NCBI RefSeq assembly: GCF_004785955.1
Contig: NZ_SJER01000006.1
Coordinates: 1-64,000 of the forward strand
Reading direction: 5' to 3'
DNA: 64,000 nucleotides
Origin: Halostella litorea
GTDB lineage: Archaea > Halobacteriota > Halobacteria > Halobacteriales > Natronoarchaeaceae
The notes under the pieces were generated by a model. The model searched no databases and was not told the origin of the DNA. It was given only the letters and a program-made list of their open reading frames with translations. This document shows, one piece after another, positions 1-8,693 of this stretch (position 1 is the first letter of the stretch; each line of letters starts with the position of its first letter). The translations under genes were made by a program, and so were the position numbers.

Positions 1-886
1 AGTAGGGGATGCAGTGGCCGCCGACGCCGACGCCGGGGTCGTGGATGTCACAGAACGGCTGGGTGTTGGCCACCTCGATGGCCTCGTTGACGTCGACCCC
101 GAGTTCGTCCGTGAAGCTCGCCAGCTCGTTTGCCAGCGCGATGTTGACGTCGCGGTAGACGCCCTCGAACACCTTCACGCACTCCGCGGTGGTCGCGTCG
201 CTGACGGGCACCACGTCGTTGACCGTGAGTTCGCCGTAGACGGTCTCGGCGATGGCCGTGCTCTCGGCGTCGGTGCCGCCGACGACCTTCGGGTACGCGC
301 CGCGGATGTCCTTCAGCGCGCGCCCGCTGGAGGTCCGCTCGGGGCAGAACGCCAGCCCGAACTGGTCGGTCGAGAGGCCGCTCTCCTCGACCAGGACCGG
401 CTCGACAACGTCCTCGCAGGTGCCCGGCGGCACGGTCGACTCGACGAACACCACGTCGCCGGGGTCCAGCCCGGTCGCGATGTCCCGGACCGCCGTCCGG
501 AGGTTCGAGAGGTCGGGGTGGTTGTCGTCACGCAGCGTCGTCGGCACGATGACGACGTGGACGCTCGCCTCGGCGGCCGCGGCGGCCGGGTCGGCCGAGG
601 CGCGGAACGCGCCGGCGTTGACCGCCGCCGAGGTGAGTTCGGGGAGCCGCGGCTCGCCCTCGACGTGACAGTCGCCGTCGTTGATGCGCGCGACGACGTC
701 CTCGTCGACATCGACGCCGATCACGTTGCTCGTGACGCCCGCGTACACGACGGCCAGCGGCAGGCCCATCTTGCCGAGCCCGTACACCGCGACCGGCACC
801 TCGCCGTCGACGAACGCGTCGCGGCGCTCCTCCAGCGGCGACCCGACGCCGTACAGCTTCGCCGACTCGTCCTCGCGGAGCTTCAC
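1..886 (-). CDS. UDP-N-acetylglucosamine / UDP-sugar 6-dehydrogenase, WbpA-like (3' part cut by window edge)
   Basis: Nucleotide-sugar dehydrogenase that would oxidise C6 of a UDP-HexNAc to the uronic acid with NAD. The reading frame is open from a GTG at 886 to the window edge. It shows an N-terminal Rossmann strand (VAVYGLGKMGLPLA), the STVPPGT segment, the conserved FCPERT segment, and the catalytic-cysteine motif GVGGHCIP in the last codons seen. The GTG overlaps the TGA of the preceding oxidoreductase gene (GTGA), so translation is probably coupled. With the three upstream genes it makes up a WbpA/B/E/D-type set. The C-terminal UDP-binding domain lies outside the window. Whether the substrate is UDP-GlcNAc or another UDP-sugar is inferred from context only. 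Confidence 0.85.
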   Translation of the reverse strand, partial: MKLREDESAKLYGVGSPLEERRDAFVDGEVPVAVYGLGKMGLPLAVVYAGVTSNVIGVDVDEDVVARINDGDCHVEGEPRLPELTSAAVNAGAFRASADPAAAAAEASVHVVIVPTTLRDDNHPDLSNLRTAVRDIATGLDPGDVVFVESTVPPGTCEDVVEPVLVEESGLSTDQFGLAFCPERTSSGRALKDIRGAYPKVVGGTDAESTAIAETVYGELTVNDVVPVSDATTAECVKVFEGVYRDVNIALANELASFTDELGVDVNEAIEVANTQPFCDIHDPGVGVGGHCIPY

Positions 887-1860
887 GCCTGATGCACCTC
901 CTGTGGTCGCCCGACGCGGTCCGCGGCGGTGCCGTCGATCCGGTGGGCGATAGACAGCGCCCGGAGGCCGTCCTCGCCGGTGACGACCGGCTCCGCCCCC
1001 GTCTCGACGGCCTCGGCGAACGCCGACAGCTCCTTTTTCAGCGGCTCGCCGTTGTCGACGGTCGGCCGCTCGATCACCGTCTCGTTGCGGTAGCGCACGT
1101 CGCCGTTCCGCTCGACGTACTCGGGCAGGGAGTGGCGGTGGATGCCGACGGTCTGTTTCATGTAGTCGACGTTCACCTGGCACTCGCGGGCCGTGATGGA
1201 GAGCTGTCGGACCCGCTCCTGCGTGACGCGGCTGGCGGTGAGCGTGCCGACGACGCCGTCGTCGAACTGGAGCGACGCCGTCACGTAGGGGTCCTCGGGG
1301 GACCGGAAGGCGTCGACGTCGGTCACGTCGCCGTCGACCAGCGACCGCACGACGTCGATGTCGTGGATCATCAGGTCTAGGACGGCGCTGTCGCCGATCT
1401 CGCGGTCGACCGGCGGGCCGAGCCGGCGCGCGTCGACGGCGATCACGTCCAGGTCGGGGACGATGTCCTGAACCGTCCGGACCGCGGGATTGAACCGCTC
1501 GACGTGGCCGACCTGCAGGGTCAGGCCGGCCTCCCGCGCCGTCGCGATCAGGTCGCGGCCGGCGTCGGGGTCCGCGACGAACGGCTTCTCGACGAGCACG
1601 TGCGTGCCGTGGTCCATCGCATCCTTCGCGACGGCGTAGTGGTACTCCGTGGGGACGGTCACCGAGACGGCGTCGGCACCGGTCAGCACGGCCTCCGTCG
1701 AGAGGGCGCGGGCGTCGTAGTCGTCGGCGACCGCCTCGGCGCGCTCGGCGTCCTGGTCCGCGACGGCGAACAGTTCGACGTTCGGTAACTCGCGATACAC
1801 CCGGGCGTGGTGGCGTCCCATACTGCCGACGCCGATGACTCCGGCTCTGATCTCAGACAT
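883..1860 (-). CDS. Gfo/Idh/MocA oxidoreductase, WbpB-like UDP-sugar 3-dehydrogenase
   Basis: 325-residue NAD(P)-dependent oxidoreductase. The N-terminal Rossmann motif is GVIGVGSMGRHHARVY (residues 7-22), followed by the family EKP motif (about residue 90) and a C-terminal GFO/IDH/MocA sheet domain with the MIHDIDVVR segment (about 163-172). In Wbp-type pathways this enzyme oxidises the 3-OH of UDP-GlcNAc-uronate so the next enzyme can add an amino group. It overlaps the aminotransferase gene by 8 nt and the dehydrogenase gene by 4 nt, so the set is one transcript. The assignment to the 3-position rests on the neighbours; the family itself is broad. Confidence 0.8.
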   Translation of the reverse strand: MSEIRAGVIGVGSMGRHHARVYRELPNVELFAVADQDAERAEAVADDYDARALSTEAVLTGADAVSVTVPTEYHYAVAKDAMDHGTHVLVEKPFVADPDAGRDLIATAREAGLTLQVGHVERFNPAVRTVQDIVPDLDVIAVDARRLGPPVDREIGDSAVLDLMIHDIDVVRSLVDGDVTDVDAFRSPEDPYVTASLQFDDGVVGTLTASRVTQERVRQLSITARECQVNVDYMKQTVGIHRHSLPEYVERNGDVRYRNETVIERPTVDNGEPLKKELSAFAEAVETGAEPVVTGEDGLRALSIAHRIDGTAADRVGRPQEVHQA

Positions 1861-2938
1861 TGTCGTAGGTGTGGAGGCTGTCGGTGATCCGGCGCAGGTC
1901 GTCCGCGTCCAGCCCCGGGTGGACGGGGAGCGACAGCACGGTCCCGGCGGCGCGCTCGGCGTTCGGGGCGTCCGGGTTGGCGTCCGCGTACGCCGGCTGC
2001 GCGTGGATCGGGCGGGGGTAGTAGACGGCGGTGTCGACGCCGCGGTCGTCGAGGTGGCTCCGGAGCGCCTCGCGGTCGCCGGTGCGGACCGTGTACTGGT
2101 GGAACGCGTGCGTGCGGCCGTCGGGCTCGACGGGGGCGGTCACGCCCTCGACGTCCCGGACCGCGTCGGTCAGGGTGGCCGCGTTGGCGCGCCGCGCGGC
2201 GACGTTGTCGGGGAGCTTCGTCAACTGCGCCCGCCCGATGGCCGCGGCGATGCTCGTCATGCGGAAGTTGTGGCCGAGTTCGGCGTGCTCGTACGCGTCC
2301 GTCCGGCCGTGGTTGACGAAGCGGGCGGCCCGCTCCGCGACGTCCGCGCGGTCGGTGGTGATCATGCCGCCCTCCCCCGTCGTCATGTTCTTCGTCGGGT
2401 AGAAGGAGAAGCAGGCGGCGTCGCCCAGCGAGCCGACCGGCTCGCCGCCGTACTCGGCCCCGTGGGCCTGCGCGGCGTCCTCGACCAGCGCGAGGTCGTG
2501 GGCGTCGGCTATCTCGCGGAGCCGGTCCATCTCGGCCGGGAGGCCGTACAGGTGGACCGCGAGGACCGCGTCGACGTCGCGCTCGCGGGCGATCCGCTCG
2601 ACGTCGTCCGGGTCGAGGTTGTACGTCCGGGGGTCGACGTCGGCGAACACCGGCTCCGCGCCCGCAAAGCGGACCGCGTTGGCGCTCGCGACGAAGGAAA
2701 ACGGCGTCGTGACGACGCGGTCGCCCTCGCCGATCCCGAGCGCCTCGAAGGCGGCGTGGAGCGCGGTCGTCCCGTTGGAGGTGGCGACCGCGTGCTCCGT
2801 CCCGCAGAACTGTGCGAACTCCGACTCGAACTGCCGGACGAGGGGGCCGTCCGCGACGTAGCCGTCGTCGAGCACGTCCGCGACGCGGCGCTTCTCCTCC
2901 TCGCCGATGTCGGGGGCCGCGATGGGGATCGAGCTCAT
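1853..2938 (-). CDS. DegT/DnrJ/EryC1 aminotransferase, WbpE-like
   Basis: 361-residue PLP-dependent sugar aminotransferase of the DegT/DnrJ/EryC1 family. The Schiff-base lysine is K183 in SFYPTKNMTTGEGG, and the family segment VEDAAQAHGA (about 152-161) precedes it. Length is normal for the family. The ATG overlaps the TGA of the acetyltransferase gene (ATGA). In a WbpB-E-D context it would transfer an amino group from glutamate to the 3-keto UDP-sugar. The exact sugar is not provable from sequence. Confidence 0.87.
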   Translation of the reverse strand: MSSIPIAAPDIGEEEKRRVADVLDDGYVADGPLVRQFESEFAQFCGTEHAVATSNGTTALHAAFEALGIGEGDRVVTTPFSFVASANAVRFAGAEPVFADVDPRTYNLDPDDVERIARERDVDAVLAVHLYGLPAEMDRLREIADAHDLALVEDAAQAHGAEYGGEPVGSLGDAACFSFYPTKNMTTGEGGMITTDRADVAERAARFVNHGRTDAYEHAELGHNFRMTSIAAAIGRAQLTKLPDNVAARRANAATLTDAVRDVEGVTAPVEPDGRTHAFHQYTVRTGDREALRSHLDDRGVDTAVYYPRPIHAQPAYADANPDAPNAERAAGTVLSLPVHPGLDADDLRRITDSLHTYDNV

Positions 2939-3519
2939 GCGATCGCGTTCCCCCCTTCGAGCGCGTCCGGGAGCGGCCGGAACTCGGCCGGGACGCCCAC
3001 CGCGAGCGTGTCCGGCGGCACGTCCCGGTCGACCACCGCGCCGGCGGCGACGAACGACCCCTCGCCGACGGTGACGCCGGGCAGGATCGTCGCGTTCGCG
3101 CCGACCGAGACGCCGTCCTCGATGGTCGGCCCCTCCAGTTCCGTCGCCTGCCGGACCGGGTAGGCGTCGTTCGTGAGCACCGCCCGCGGGCCGAGGAACA
3201 CGTTGCTCCCGACCGTCGTCTCCGGCGGGACGTACACGCCCGTCTGGACGCTGACGTGCGAGCCGACGTCGACACGACCGTCGACAACGCTGTCGGTGCC
3301 GACGACCACGTCGTCGCCGAACGTCGACTCCTCGCGCACGAGGACGCCGTGGCCGGTGACGAACTCGTCGCCGGCGCGGACGTCGGCGTAGACGATGGAG
3401 TTGCGGCGGACGACCCCGTCGTCGCCAAGCACCGTCGGCCCGGGGTCGTCGCGGTAGTCGTAGCCGACGGTCGCGCCGTCGTCGATCCGCGTCCCCTCAC
3501 CGGTCACGACCTCGGCCAT
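2935..3519 (-). CDS. Left-handed beta-helix acetyltransferase, WbpD-like
   Basis: 194-residue hexapeptide-repeat protein. Most of the chain is a run of [LIV]-G-x4 hexads, including PPETTVGSNVFLGPRAVLTND and the C-terminal GVPAEFRPLPD typical of WbpD/WlbB N-acetyltransferases acting on the 3-amino group of a UDP-sugar. It is the first gene of the minus-strand operon. A strong Shine-Dalgarno (GGAGGTGATC) ends 3 nt before the ATG, which fixes the start and contrasts with the many leaderless genes here. The promoter must lie in 3520-3700; a plausible TATA element there is not sharp. Confidence 0.82.
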   Translation of the reverse strand: MAEVVTGEGTRIDDGATVGYDYRDDPGPTVLGDDGVVRRNSIVYADVRAGDEFVTGHGVLVREESTFGDDVVVGTDSVVDGRVDVGSHVSVQTGVYVPPETTVGSNVFLGPRAVLTNDAYPVRQATELEGPTIEDGVSVGANATILPGVTVGEGSFVAAGAVVDRDVPPDTLAVGVPAEFRPLPDALEGGNAIA

Positions 3520-3909
3520 GCGATCACCTCCGTGGGGGACCGGCCGCCCGCGGGGGGCGGGCGCTGTTCGGACACTCCGTTGCAGGTTTGTGACGTGTAC
3601 TGGGGGATTTCCGCCCAGCGACCCTGTGCAAGCGGCATGAAAGGCTACTCCCTGCTTATGAGGCGGCGGTCTTTGTTATTGAGCGCCTTTCCCCCGGGTA
3701 TGAGCGCCCTTCAGCCCGCCCGCCGGCGGTAAGCGGCTCGCGGAGCCGGCGCGAGCGCTCGCGCCGATCCCGCGGGCGGCGGGGCCGTATACCGTTGTTA
3801 CCGTGACTGTAACCACTATGTAACAAAGTGATGATACCGGGATACCACGCTCTAGAAGTCTTCGAACGGGTAGGTGGCAACTCAAGCGACGACAAACCGC
3901 GCCCAATTA
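3520..3909. promoter_or_regulatory. Divergent intergenic region with GTTAC/GTAAC repeats
   Basis: 390 nt between the sugar operon (minus) and the HTH-like membrane protein (plus). I see no gene. GTTAC at 3797-3801, GTAAC at 3809-3813 and again at 3820-3824 make an inverted plus a direct repeat, a layout typical of an operator. A GC-rich inverted stretch runs through 3735-3780. Which of the two divergent genes the repeats serve cannot be told from sequence. Confidence 0.4.
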
Positions 3910-4461
3910 ATGTCTCAATCCGACACAAGCGAACTCTCGCAGGACATCGTGTTCGACCTCCTCAGCAGCCCCAGACGCAGGTTCGTCCTGTACTACCTGC
4001 GCCGGGAAGACGAGCCGGTCGAACTGCGGCAGCTGGCCGACGAGGTGGCCGCGTGGGAAAACGACATGCGCGTCGAGGAGCTCACGAGTCAACAACGGAA
4101 GCGAGTGTACGTCTCGCTGTACCAGACACACGTCCCGAAACTCGACGAGGCGGGGATCGTCGAGTACGACCAGGACAGCGGCATGGTCGGGCTCGCCTCC
4201 CGCGCCGACGAGCTGGGGAGCTACCTCGGCACGGACGAGTCCGACCAGCCCTGGCAGATGTACTACCTCGCGATCGCCGTCGCCGGCGCGGTGCTGTACG
4301 CGCTGGTCGCGTTCGACGTGTCGGCGTTCGCCGGGGTCCCGGAGGACCTCGCGTTCCTCGCGATCATCGTCGCGTTCGGCCTCGCGGCGGTCGCCCACTA
4401 CCTGTACAACCGGTTCCGGGAGCCGGAGATCGACGCCGACCTCGTGAACGTGAACCGGTAG
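3910..4461 (+). CDS. DUF7344-type winged-helix protein with two C-terminal membrane helices
   Basis: 183 residues from the ATG at 3910. Residues about 12-90 form a winged-helix-like domain that opens with LLSSPRRRFVLYYLR, a signature of a haloarchaeal HTH-like family. Two hydrophobic helices near residues 120-140 and 148-168 end the protein, so the putative sensor/regulator is membrane-anchored with its HTH inside the cell. A GTG 12 codons upstream could extend it, but the extension is not acidic and not family-like. No ligand or DNA target can be named. It is divergent from the sugar operon, so a role in its control is possible but unproven. Confidence 0.7.
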   Translation: MSQSDTSELSQDIVFDLLSSPRRRFVLYYLRREDEPVELRQLADEVAAWENDMRVEELTSQQRKRVYVSLYQTHVPKLDEAGIVEYDQDSGMVGLASRADELGSYLGTDESDQPWQMYYLAIAVAGAVLYALVAFDVSAFAGVPEDLAFLAIIVAFGLAAVAHYLYNRFREPEIDADLVNVNR

Positions 4462-4611
4462 CCGGGCCGCGTCGCCGAGGGTCGCCCCGAAACGGGACGC
4501 CGTAGCGGACGTTTCTTCGCCGACGCCGGGTCCGGTACGACGGACCTAACCGGCCGGTCGGCGACACCTATACTCTGCATAACAAAGGGTTCGTCGGGGG
4601 ACAGCACGGGT

Positions 4612-6267
4612 ATGGAACGTCGGGAGCGGACCGAACTGTCGACGGCGCTGGTGGGCATCGACGCCGCCTGCCACGGCGTCCTCGACCCGCTCGTCGAGGC
4701 GGGAGCCGTGCCGAACATCGCCGACCTCCTCGCAAACGGCGCGAGCGGGCCGCTGGAGTCGGGGATCCCGCCGTGGACGCCGAGCGCGTGGCCGTCGCTG
4801 TACACCGGGACGAACCCCGGCAAGCACGGCGTGTTCGACTTCCTCTCGTTCGAGGGGTACGACTGGGACGTGGTCAACGCGACGGACGTCGACGAGCGCC
4901 CGCTGTGGGGTCACCTCGACCGGCACGGCCGCTCCAGCGTCGTCGTGAACGTCCCCGTCACCCACCCGCCCGAGGAGTTCGACGGCGCGCTGGTGCCGGG
5001 CTACGTCGCGCCGGAGGACCCCGACTGCCACCCGGCGGGGCTGCTCGACGACCTCCGCGACGCGCTCGGCGGGTACCGCGTCTACCCGGACGACGTCCCC
5101 GGCGACGAGGCCCAGCGCAGGGAGTACGCGCGCGTCGCGCGGTCCCGCGGCGAGGCGTTCCGCTACCTCGTCGACCGCTTCGACCCCGACTTCGGGTTCG
5201 TCGAGTTCCAAGTCACCGACACCGTCTTCCACGACCGCCCCGGCGACCAGGCGGCGGTGCGGGCGGTGTACGAGGCGGTCGACGAACAGATCGGGAAGAT
5301 CCGCGAGGAGTGCGACCCCGACACGGTCGTGCTCGCCAGCGACCACGGGATGGGGCGGTACCGCGGCCGGGAGTTCCGGGTCAACGAGTTCCTCCGCGAC
5401 TCGGGCGACGTGACGGCCGTCCGCGGCGGCGACGGCATGCCGACGTGGGCGACCGTCCGGGACGGGCAGTTGAAGCAGGGCGCGTCGGAGCCGGGCGACG
5501 GGGCGTCCGGCGGCGCGGACGCCGACGCGACGGCCGGGGGCGTGGCGGCCACCGCGATGGCCGGGCTGGCGCGGGTCGGCCTCACCAGCCAGCGGATCGG
5601 CCGCGCGCTGGAGGCCGTCGGCCTCGCCGACGCGGTGGCCGAGCGCGTCCCCTCGTCGGTCGTCAGCGCCGGCACGGCGCAGGTCGACTTCCCGGCCTCC
5701 CGTGCGTACGTGCGCTCGCGGATCGAGTGCGGCGTCCGGATCAACCTGCAGGGCCGGGAGCCGGCGGGCGTCGTGCCCCCGGACGAGTACGAGGCCGTCC
5801 GCGACGACCTGATCGAGCGGCTCTCGGCGGTGCGGACGCCCGAGGGCGATCCGGTGTTCGAGGACGTCGCGCGCCGCGAGGCGTACTTCGAGGGGCCACA
5901 CGTCGACCGCGCCGTCGACGTCGTGACCGTCCCGACGGCGTTCGACCACTTCCTCTCGGCCCGCCTCGCCGGGTCGCAGTTCGGCGACCCCACGGAGCCG
6001 TGGAACCACAAGCGCGACGGGGTCGTCGCCGTCGCGGGCGACGGCGTCGACGAGGCGGCGGCGCTCGGGGACGCGCACCTGTACGACGTCGCGCCGACCG
6101 TGCTCGCGACGATGGGCGTGCCGGCCGCCGAACGGATGGACGGGACGGTCCTGCCGGCCGTCGACCCGGTCGGCGAGCGGCGCTACCCCGACTACGACCG
6201 GCACTCGGCGGCGACGGCCGACGGGGACGTCGAGGACCGCCTGGCGAACCTCGGGTACATCGAATGA
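4612..6267 (+). CDS. Alkaline-phosphatase superfamily phosphodiesterase / nucleotide pyrophosphatase
   Basis: 551 residues. The chain begins with a metal-binding aspartate in ALVGIDAA, then the catalytic loop PPWTPSAWPSLYTGTNPGKHG (about 53-73), in which a Thr or Ser is the likely nucleophile, and the metal site ASDHGMGRY (about 243-251). These place it in the type I phosphodiesterase/nucleotide pyrophosphatase branch common in haloarchaeal surface-sugar loci. There is no signal peptide, so it is probably cytoplasmic. A TATA-like element around 4567-4584 precedes it. It lies between the sugar operon and a FemAB-like gene, suggesting a role in cell-envelope sugar or lipid metabolism. The substrate is unknown. 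Confidence 0.8.
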   Translation: MERRERTELSTALVGIDAACHGVLDPLVEAGAVPNIADLLANGASGPLESGIPPWTPSAWPSLYTGTNPGKHGVFDFLSFEGYDWDVVNATDVDERPLWGHLDRHGRSSVVVNVPVTHPPEEFDGALVPGYVAPEDPDCHPAGLLDDLRDALGGYRVYPDDVPGDEAQRREYARVARSRGEAFRYLVDRFDPDFGFVEFQVTDTVFHDRPGDQAAVRAVYEAVDEQIGKIREECDPDTVVLASDHGMGRYRGREFRVNEFLRDSGDVTAVRGGDGMPTWATVRDGQLKQGASEPGDGASGGADADATAGGVAATAMAGLARVGLTSQRIGRALEAVGLADAVAERVPSSVVSAGTAQVDFPASRAYVRSRIECGVRINLQGREPAGVVPPDEYEAVRDDLIERLSAVRTPEGDPVFEDVARREAYFEGPHVDRAVDVVTVPTAFDHFLSARLAGSQFGDPTEPWNHKRDGVVAVAGDGVDEAAALGDAHLYDVAPTVLATMGVPAAERMDGTVLPAVDPVGERRYPDYDRHSAATADGDVEDRLANLGYIE

Positions 6268-6283
6268 GCAGCGAGGGCATCAG

Positions 6284-7288
6284 ATGAGCATCGATATCAC
6301 CACGATCGACGACGAGGAGGAGTGGAACCGCTACGTCGAACGCTCGGACGGGACGACCCCGCTCCACCGCTACGGCGCGCTGGCGCTCCAGGCGGACTAC
6401 GCCGAGGCGACGCTGTACCCCTACGCGGGGTTCAAGGGACAGGAGGCGGTCGGGCTGTTCCCCGTCTTCGAGATCCGGAAGGGACCGGTGTCGACGGCGT
6501 TCTCGCCGCCGCCGGACATCCGGGTCCCCTACCTCGGCCCCGCGACCCTGAACGTGGCCAAACTGAAGCGGCGCAAGCGCGACCGCCGCGTGAAGCGGTT
6601 CGTCGAGGGGTGTTTGGAGCGGATCGAGGAGGAGATCGGCCCGAAGTACGCCCACTTCCGGACCGACGGGCGGTTCGAGGACCTGCGGCCGTTCGGCTGG
6701 AACGACCACGACGTGACGCCGGAGTACACGTACCTGGTCGACCTGACGGCCGACGAGGAGACGGTGAAGGGGCGGTTCAGCAGCGACGCCCGGAGCAACA
6801 TCCGCGACGGCGAGGACGCCGCCTACACCATCGAGGAGGGCGGCCCGGCGGCGATAGAGCGCATCGTCGAGCAGGTCCGCAACCGCTACGAGGCACAGGA
6901 CGTCTCCTTCCACCTGTCGACGGAGTTCGTCGTCGACCTGTACGAACGCCTGCCGGCGGGGAGCATCCGGCCGTACGCGCTCCGCGTCGACGGCGAGTTC
7001 GTCGGCGGCATCCTCGCCATCGACGACGGGGACCGCGTCTACCGGTGGCAGGGCGGCGTCCGGCCGGACGCGGAGACGGAAGTCGCGCCGAACGACCTGC
7101 TCGACTGGCGGGTGATGCACGACGCGATGGAGCGCGGGCGGTCGGGCTACGACCTCGTCGGCGCGGACTCGCCCCGGATCAACCGCTACAAGGCGAAGTT
7201 CGGCCCGGAACTCGAAACGTACTACAGCGTCGAGCAGGGGACGCCGGTGATGAACACGATGGCCCACCTCTACCGGAAGTTCCGGTGA
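6284..7288 (+). CDS. GNAT/FemAB-like acyltransferase
   Basis: 334 residues with the FemAB-type layout of two GNAT folds. The N-terminal part has the LHRYGALALQADY segment; the C-terminal part contains VGGILAIDDGDRVYRWQGG (about 242-260) and YDLVGADSPRINRYKAKFGP, typical of acetyltransferase_6/FemAB proteins that transfer acyl or aminoacyl groups to cell-surface precursors. It starts 16 nt after the phosphodiesterase stop and is co-transcribed with it. No signal sequence. In haloarchaea, which lack murein, the acceptor is unknown; a glycan precursor is the reasonable guess. Confidence 0.75.
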   Translation: MSIDITTIDDEEEWNRYVERSDGTTPLHRYGALALQADYAEATLYPYAGFKGQEAVGLFPVFEIRKGPVSTAFSPPPDIRVPYLGPATLNVAKLKRRKRDRRVKRFVEGCLERIEEEIGPKYAHFRTDGRFEDLRPFGWNDHDVTPEYTYLVDLTADEETVKGRFSSDARSNIRDGEDAAYTIEEGGPAAIERIVEQVRNRYEAQDVSFHLSTEFVVDLYERLPAGSIRPYALRVDGEFVGGILAIDDGDRVYRWQGGVRPDAETEVAPNDLLDWRVMHDAMERGRSGYDLVGADSPRINRYKAKFGPELETYYSVEQGTPVMNTMAHLYRKFR

Positions 7289-7586
7289 CCGGCCGCTACG
7301 ACGCGTAGCCGCGAGTCTTCTTCTGTGAGCCGGGTTCCGCACCGGCGAGTTCGCCGACCGGCTAGCGGCCGCGCCGGCGCGGCCCGTGCCGGAGTAGCTG
7401 GGTCGTACGCGCGGTGAACCGGCCGGCCCGGCGGACGGACCGGTGAACCGAGTGGCAACAGCGGCACAACGGAGTGGCAGTTACGCGTTCGTTACCCGGG
7501 ATCCATCGGCGCGAAACTGAACGGTAACGGGTAATTCAAACACGACTATAAACACGAGTTAAGGTCGTCAACGCCGTACGGTCGGT

Positions 7587-7868
7587 ATGACCGAGGTGTG
7601 GGACGAGATCGGGTTCGTCATCAGCTCGCGGTACCGGGTCGCAGTCCTGAAACGGCTGGCCGAGGGGCCGGCGACGCCGTCGCAGATCGCCACCGACTCC
7701 GAGCTGTCGATAGCGCATATCTCCAGGAGCCTCCGCCGGCTCCGCGACCGCGACCTCGTGGAGTTGCTCGTCTCGGAGGACCGGAAGAAGGGGCGGGTGT
7801 ACGGGATCACGGACCGCGGCGAGACCATCTGGGGACAGATTCAGGCCGAGAACATGCTCGAGGAGTAA
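7587..7868 (+). CDS. Winged-helix transcription regulator (MarR/ArsR-like)
   Basis: 93-residue single-domain wHTH. Helices 2-3 with SQIATDSELSIAHISRSLRRLRDRDLV (residues about 32-58) form a recognisable HTH, followed by a wing ending in GRVYGITDRGETIW. A TATA-like CTATAAAC at 7545-7552 predicts a short leader of about 15 nt. It is monocistronic, with no operator palindrome I could identify. It likely binds DNA as a dimer; the target is unknown. The 298 nt before it (7289-7586) hold only this promoter. Confidence 0.8.
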   Translation: MTEVWDEIGFVISSRYRVAVLKRLAEGPATPSQIATDSELSIAHISRSLRRLRDRDLVELLVSEDRKKGRVYGITDRGETIWGQIQAENMLEE

Positions 7869-8119
7869 CCTGTCGGGCGGTCCAGCGACCGTGACGGCGA
7901 CCGCAGCGGCGCTCCGGATTTCCTCGGCGAACGTGAGAACCATCAGCCGCGGCGTCGGCGGGAACGCGAGTTCCGCGTGAGCGGTTCGAGCGTCGGATCG
8001 GTCGACGAGCGCTGCCGACCCGGCGTCGACGGTCACCGGGCGAACGTGACAGTAAAGCGGTTATTTCCTGTTTTAACCCCCGTTTCGCCGCGCCCGCGTG
8101 CCGACGGCGGTGCGGGCGG
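7869..8119. other. Intergenic, nothing recognised
   Basis: About 250 nt between the wHTH gene and the small minus-strand gene. Apart from an AT-richer patch (8051-8078) I see no gene, repeat or promoter that I can defend. Confidence 0.4.
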
Positions 8120-8242
8120 TCACTCCGCCTCCCCGTCCTCGTCGTCGCCGGGTATCAGCATTTCCGGCTCCCGATCGTAGGTCGGCGTCCTCGCGAACTG
8201 TCGAATGCGTTTCCAGTCGTCTCCTGACAGTCGTCCCGTCAT
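8120..8242 (-). CDS. Small acidic haloarchaeal protein (40 aa)
   Basis: A 40-residue frame from an ATG at 8242 to a TGA at 8120. The translation begins MTGRLSGDDWKRIRQFARTP and ends in the acidic tail GDDEDGEAE. An amphipathic helix followed by an acidic tail is typical of real haloarchaeal small proteins, and codon third positions are G/C-rich as in neighbouring genes. Upstream on the minus strand is a T-rich patch (8264-8276) that could hold the promoter. I do not know a function. It is easily missed because of its size. Confidence 0.55.
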   Translation of the reverse strand: MTGRLSGDDWKRIRQFARTPTYDREPEMLIPGDDEDGEAE

Positions 8243-8378
8243 TAGCGCAGGATTTCGCCGCTGTGGGTAAAAAGGGTAGAGGTGGTTCACCGGAGTAAAC
8301 GCCGCGAACCGGTCGCAGGCACCGGCTACTCCGCGGCCGCGCCCGGACAGTCCATCCGCCCTCGCGCCTAAAACCGGG

Positions 8379-8693
8379 TTAGCGGCCGGGCGTCACCCGG
8401 ACCCGCCCGCCGTCGAACACCGTTATCGTACAGCCCCATCCCGAAAACTGGCACGTGAGGTCGGCGTCGGCGCCGGCCGACTCGAAAAGGGAGTCGAGCG
8501 CGTCGGGGTCTATCACCTCGTAAAGCGCGGGCGATAAGTCTAGTGGGTCGGTGTCGAGCGCCTCCGCCACCGCCAAAACGACTGTCGTGCTCGGGTCGCC
8601 GTCCTCCGCCGTCCGAGAGACCGACGTCGGCCGAATGTCGGATCGTTGCTGCGAAGGGGCTACCGTCATACCGCTATTAGTATCACTAGTCAT
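8379..8693 (-). CDS. HalOD1 output-domain protein
   Basis: 104 residues from the ATG at 8693. The C-terminal 75 residues carry the halobacterial output domain 1 pattern: VVLAVAEALDTDPLDLSPAL, YEVIDPDALDSLFESAG, then a beta-hairpin GCTITVFDGGRVRVTP. In other proteins this domain is attached to receiver or PAS modules; here it stands alone behind a short N-terminal tail. A TTG at 8714 and an ATG at 8669 are alternative starts. CTAG, rare in haloarchaeal DNA, occurs in and just before it (about 8535 and 8685). Role presumably in signalling; ligand unknown. Confidence 0.75.
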   Translation of the reverse strand: MTSDTNSGMTVAPSQQRSDIRPTSVSRTAEDGDPSTTVVLAVAEALDTDPLDLSPALYEVIDPDALDSLFESAGADADLTCQFSGWGCTITVFDGGRVRVTPGR

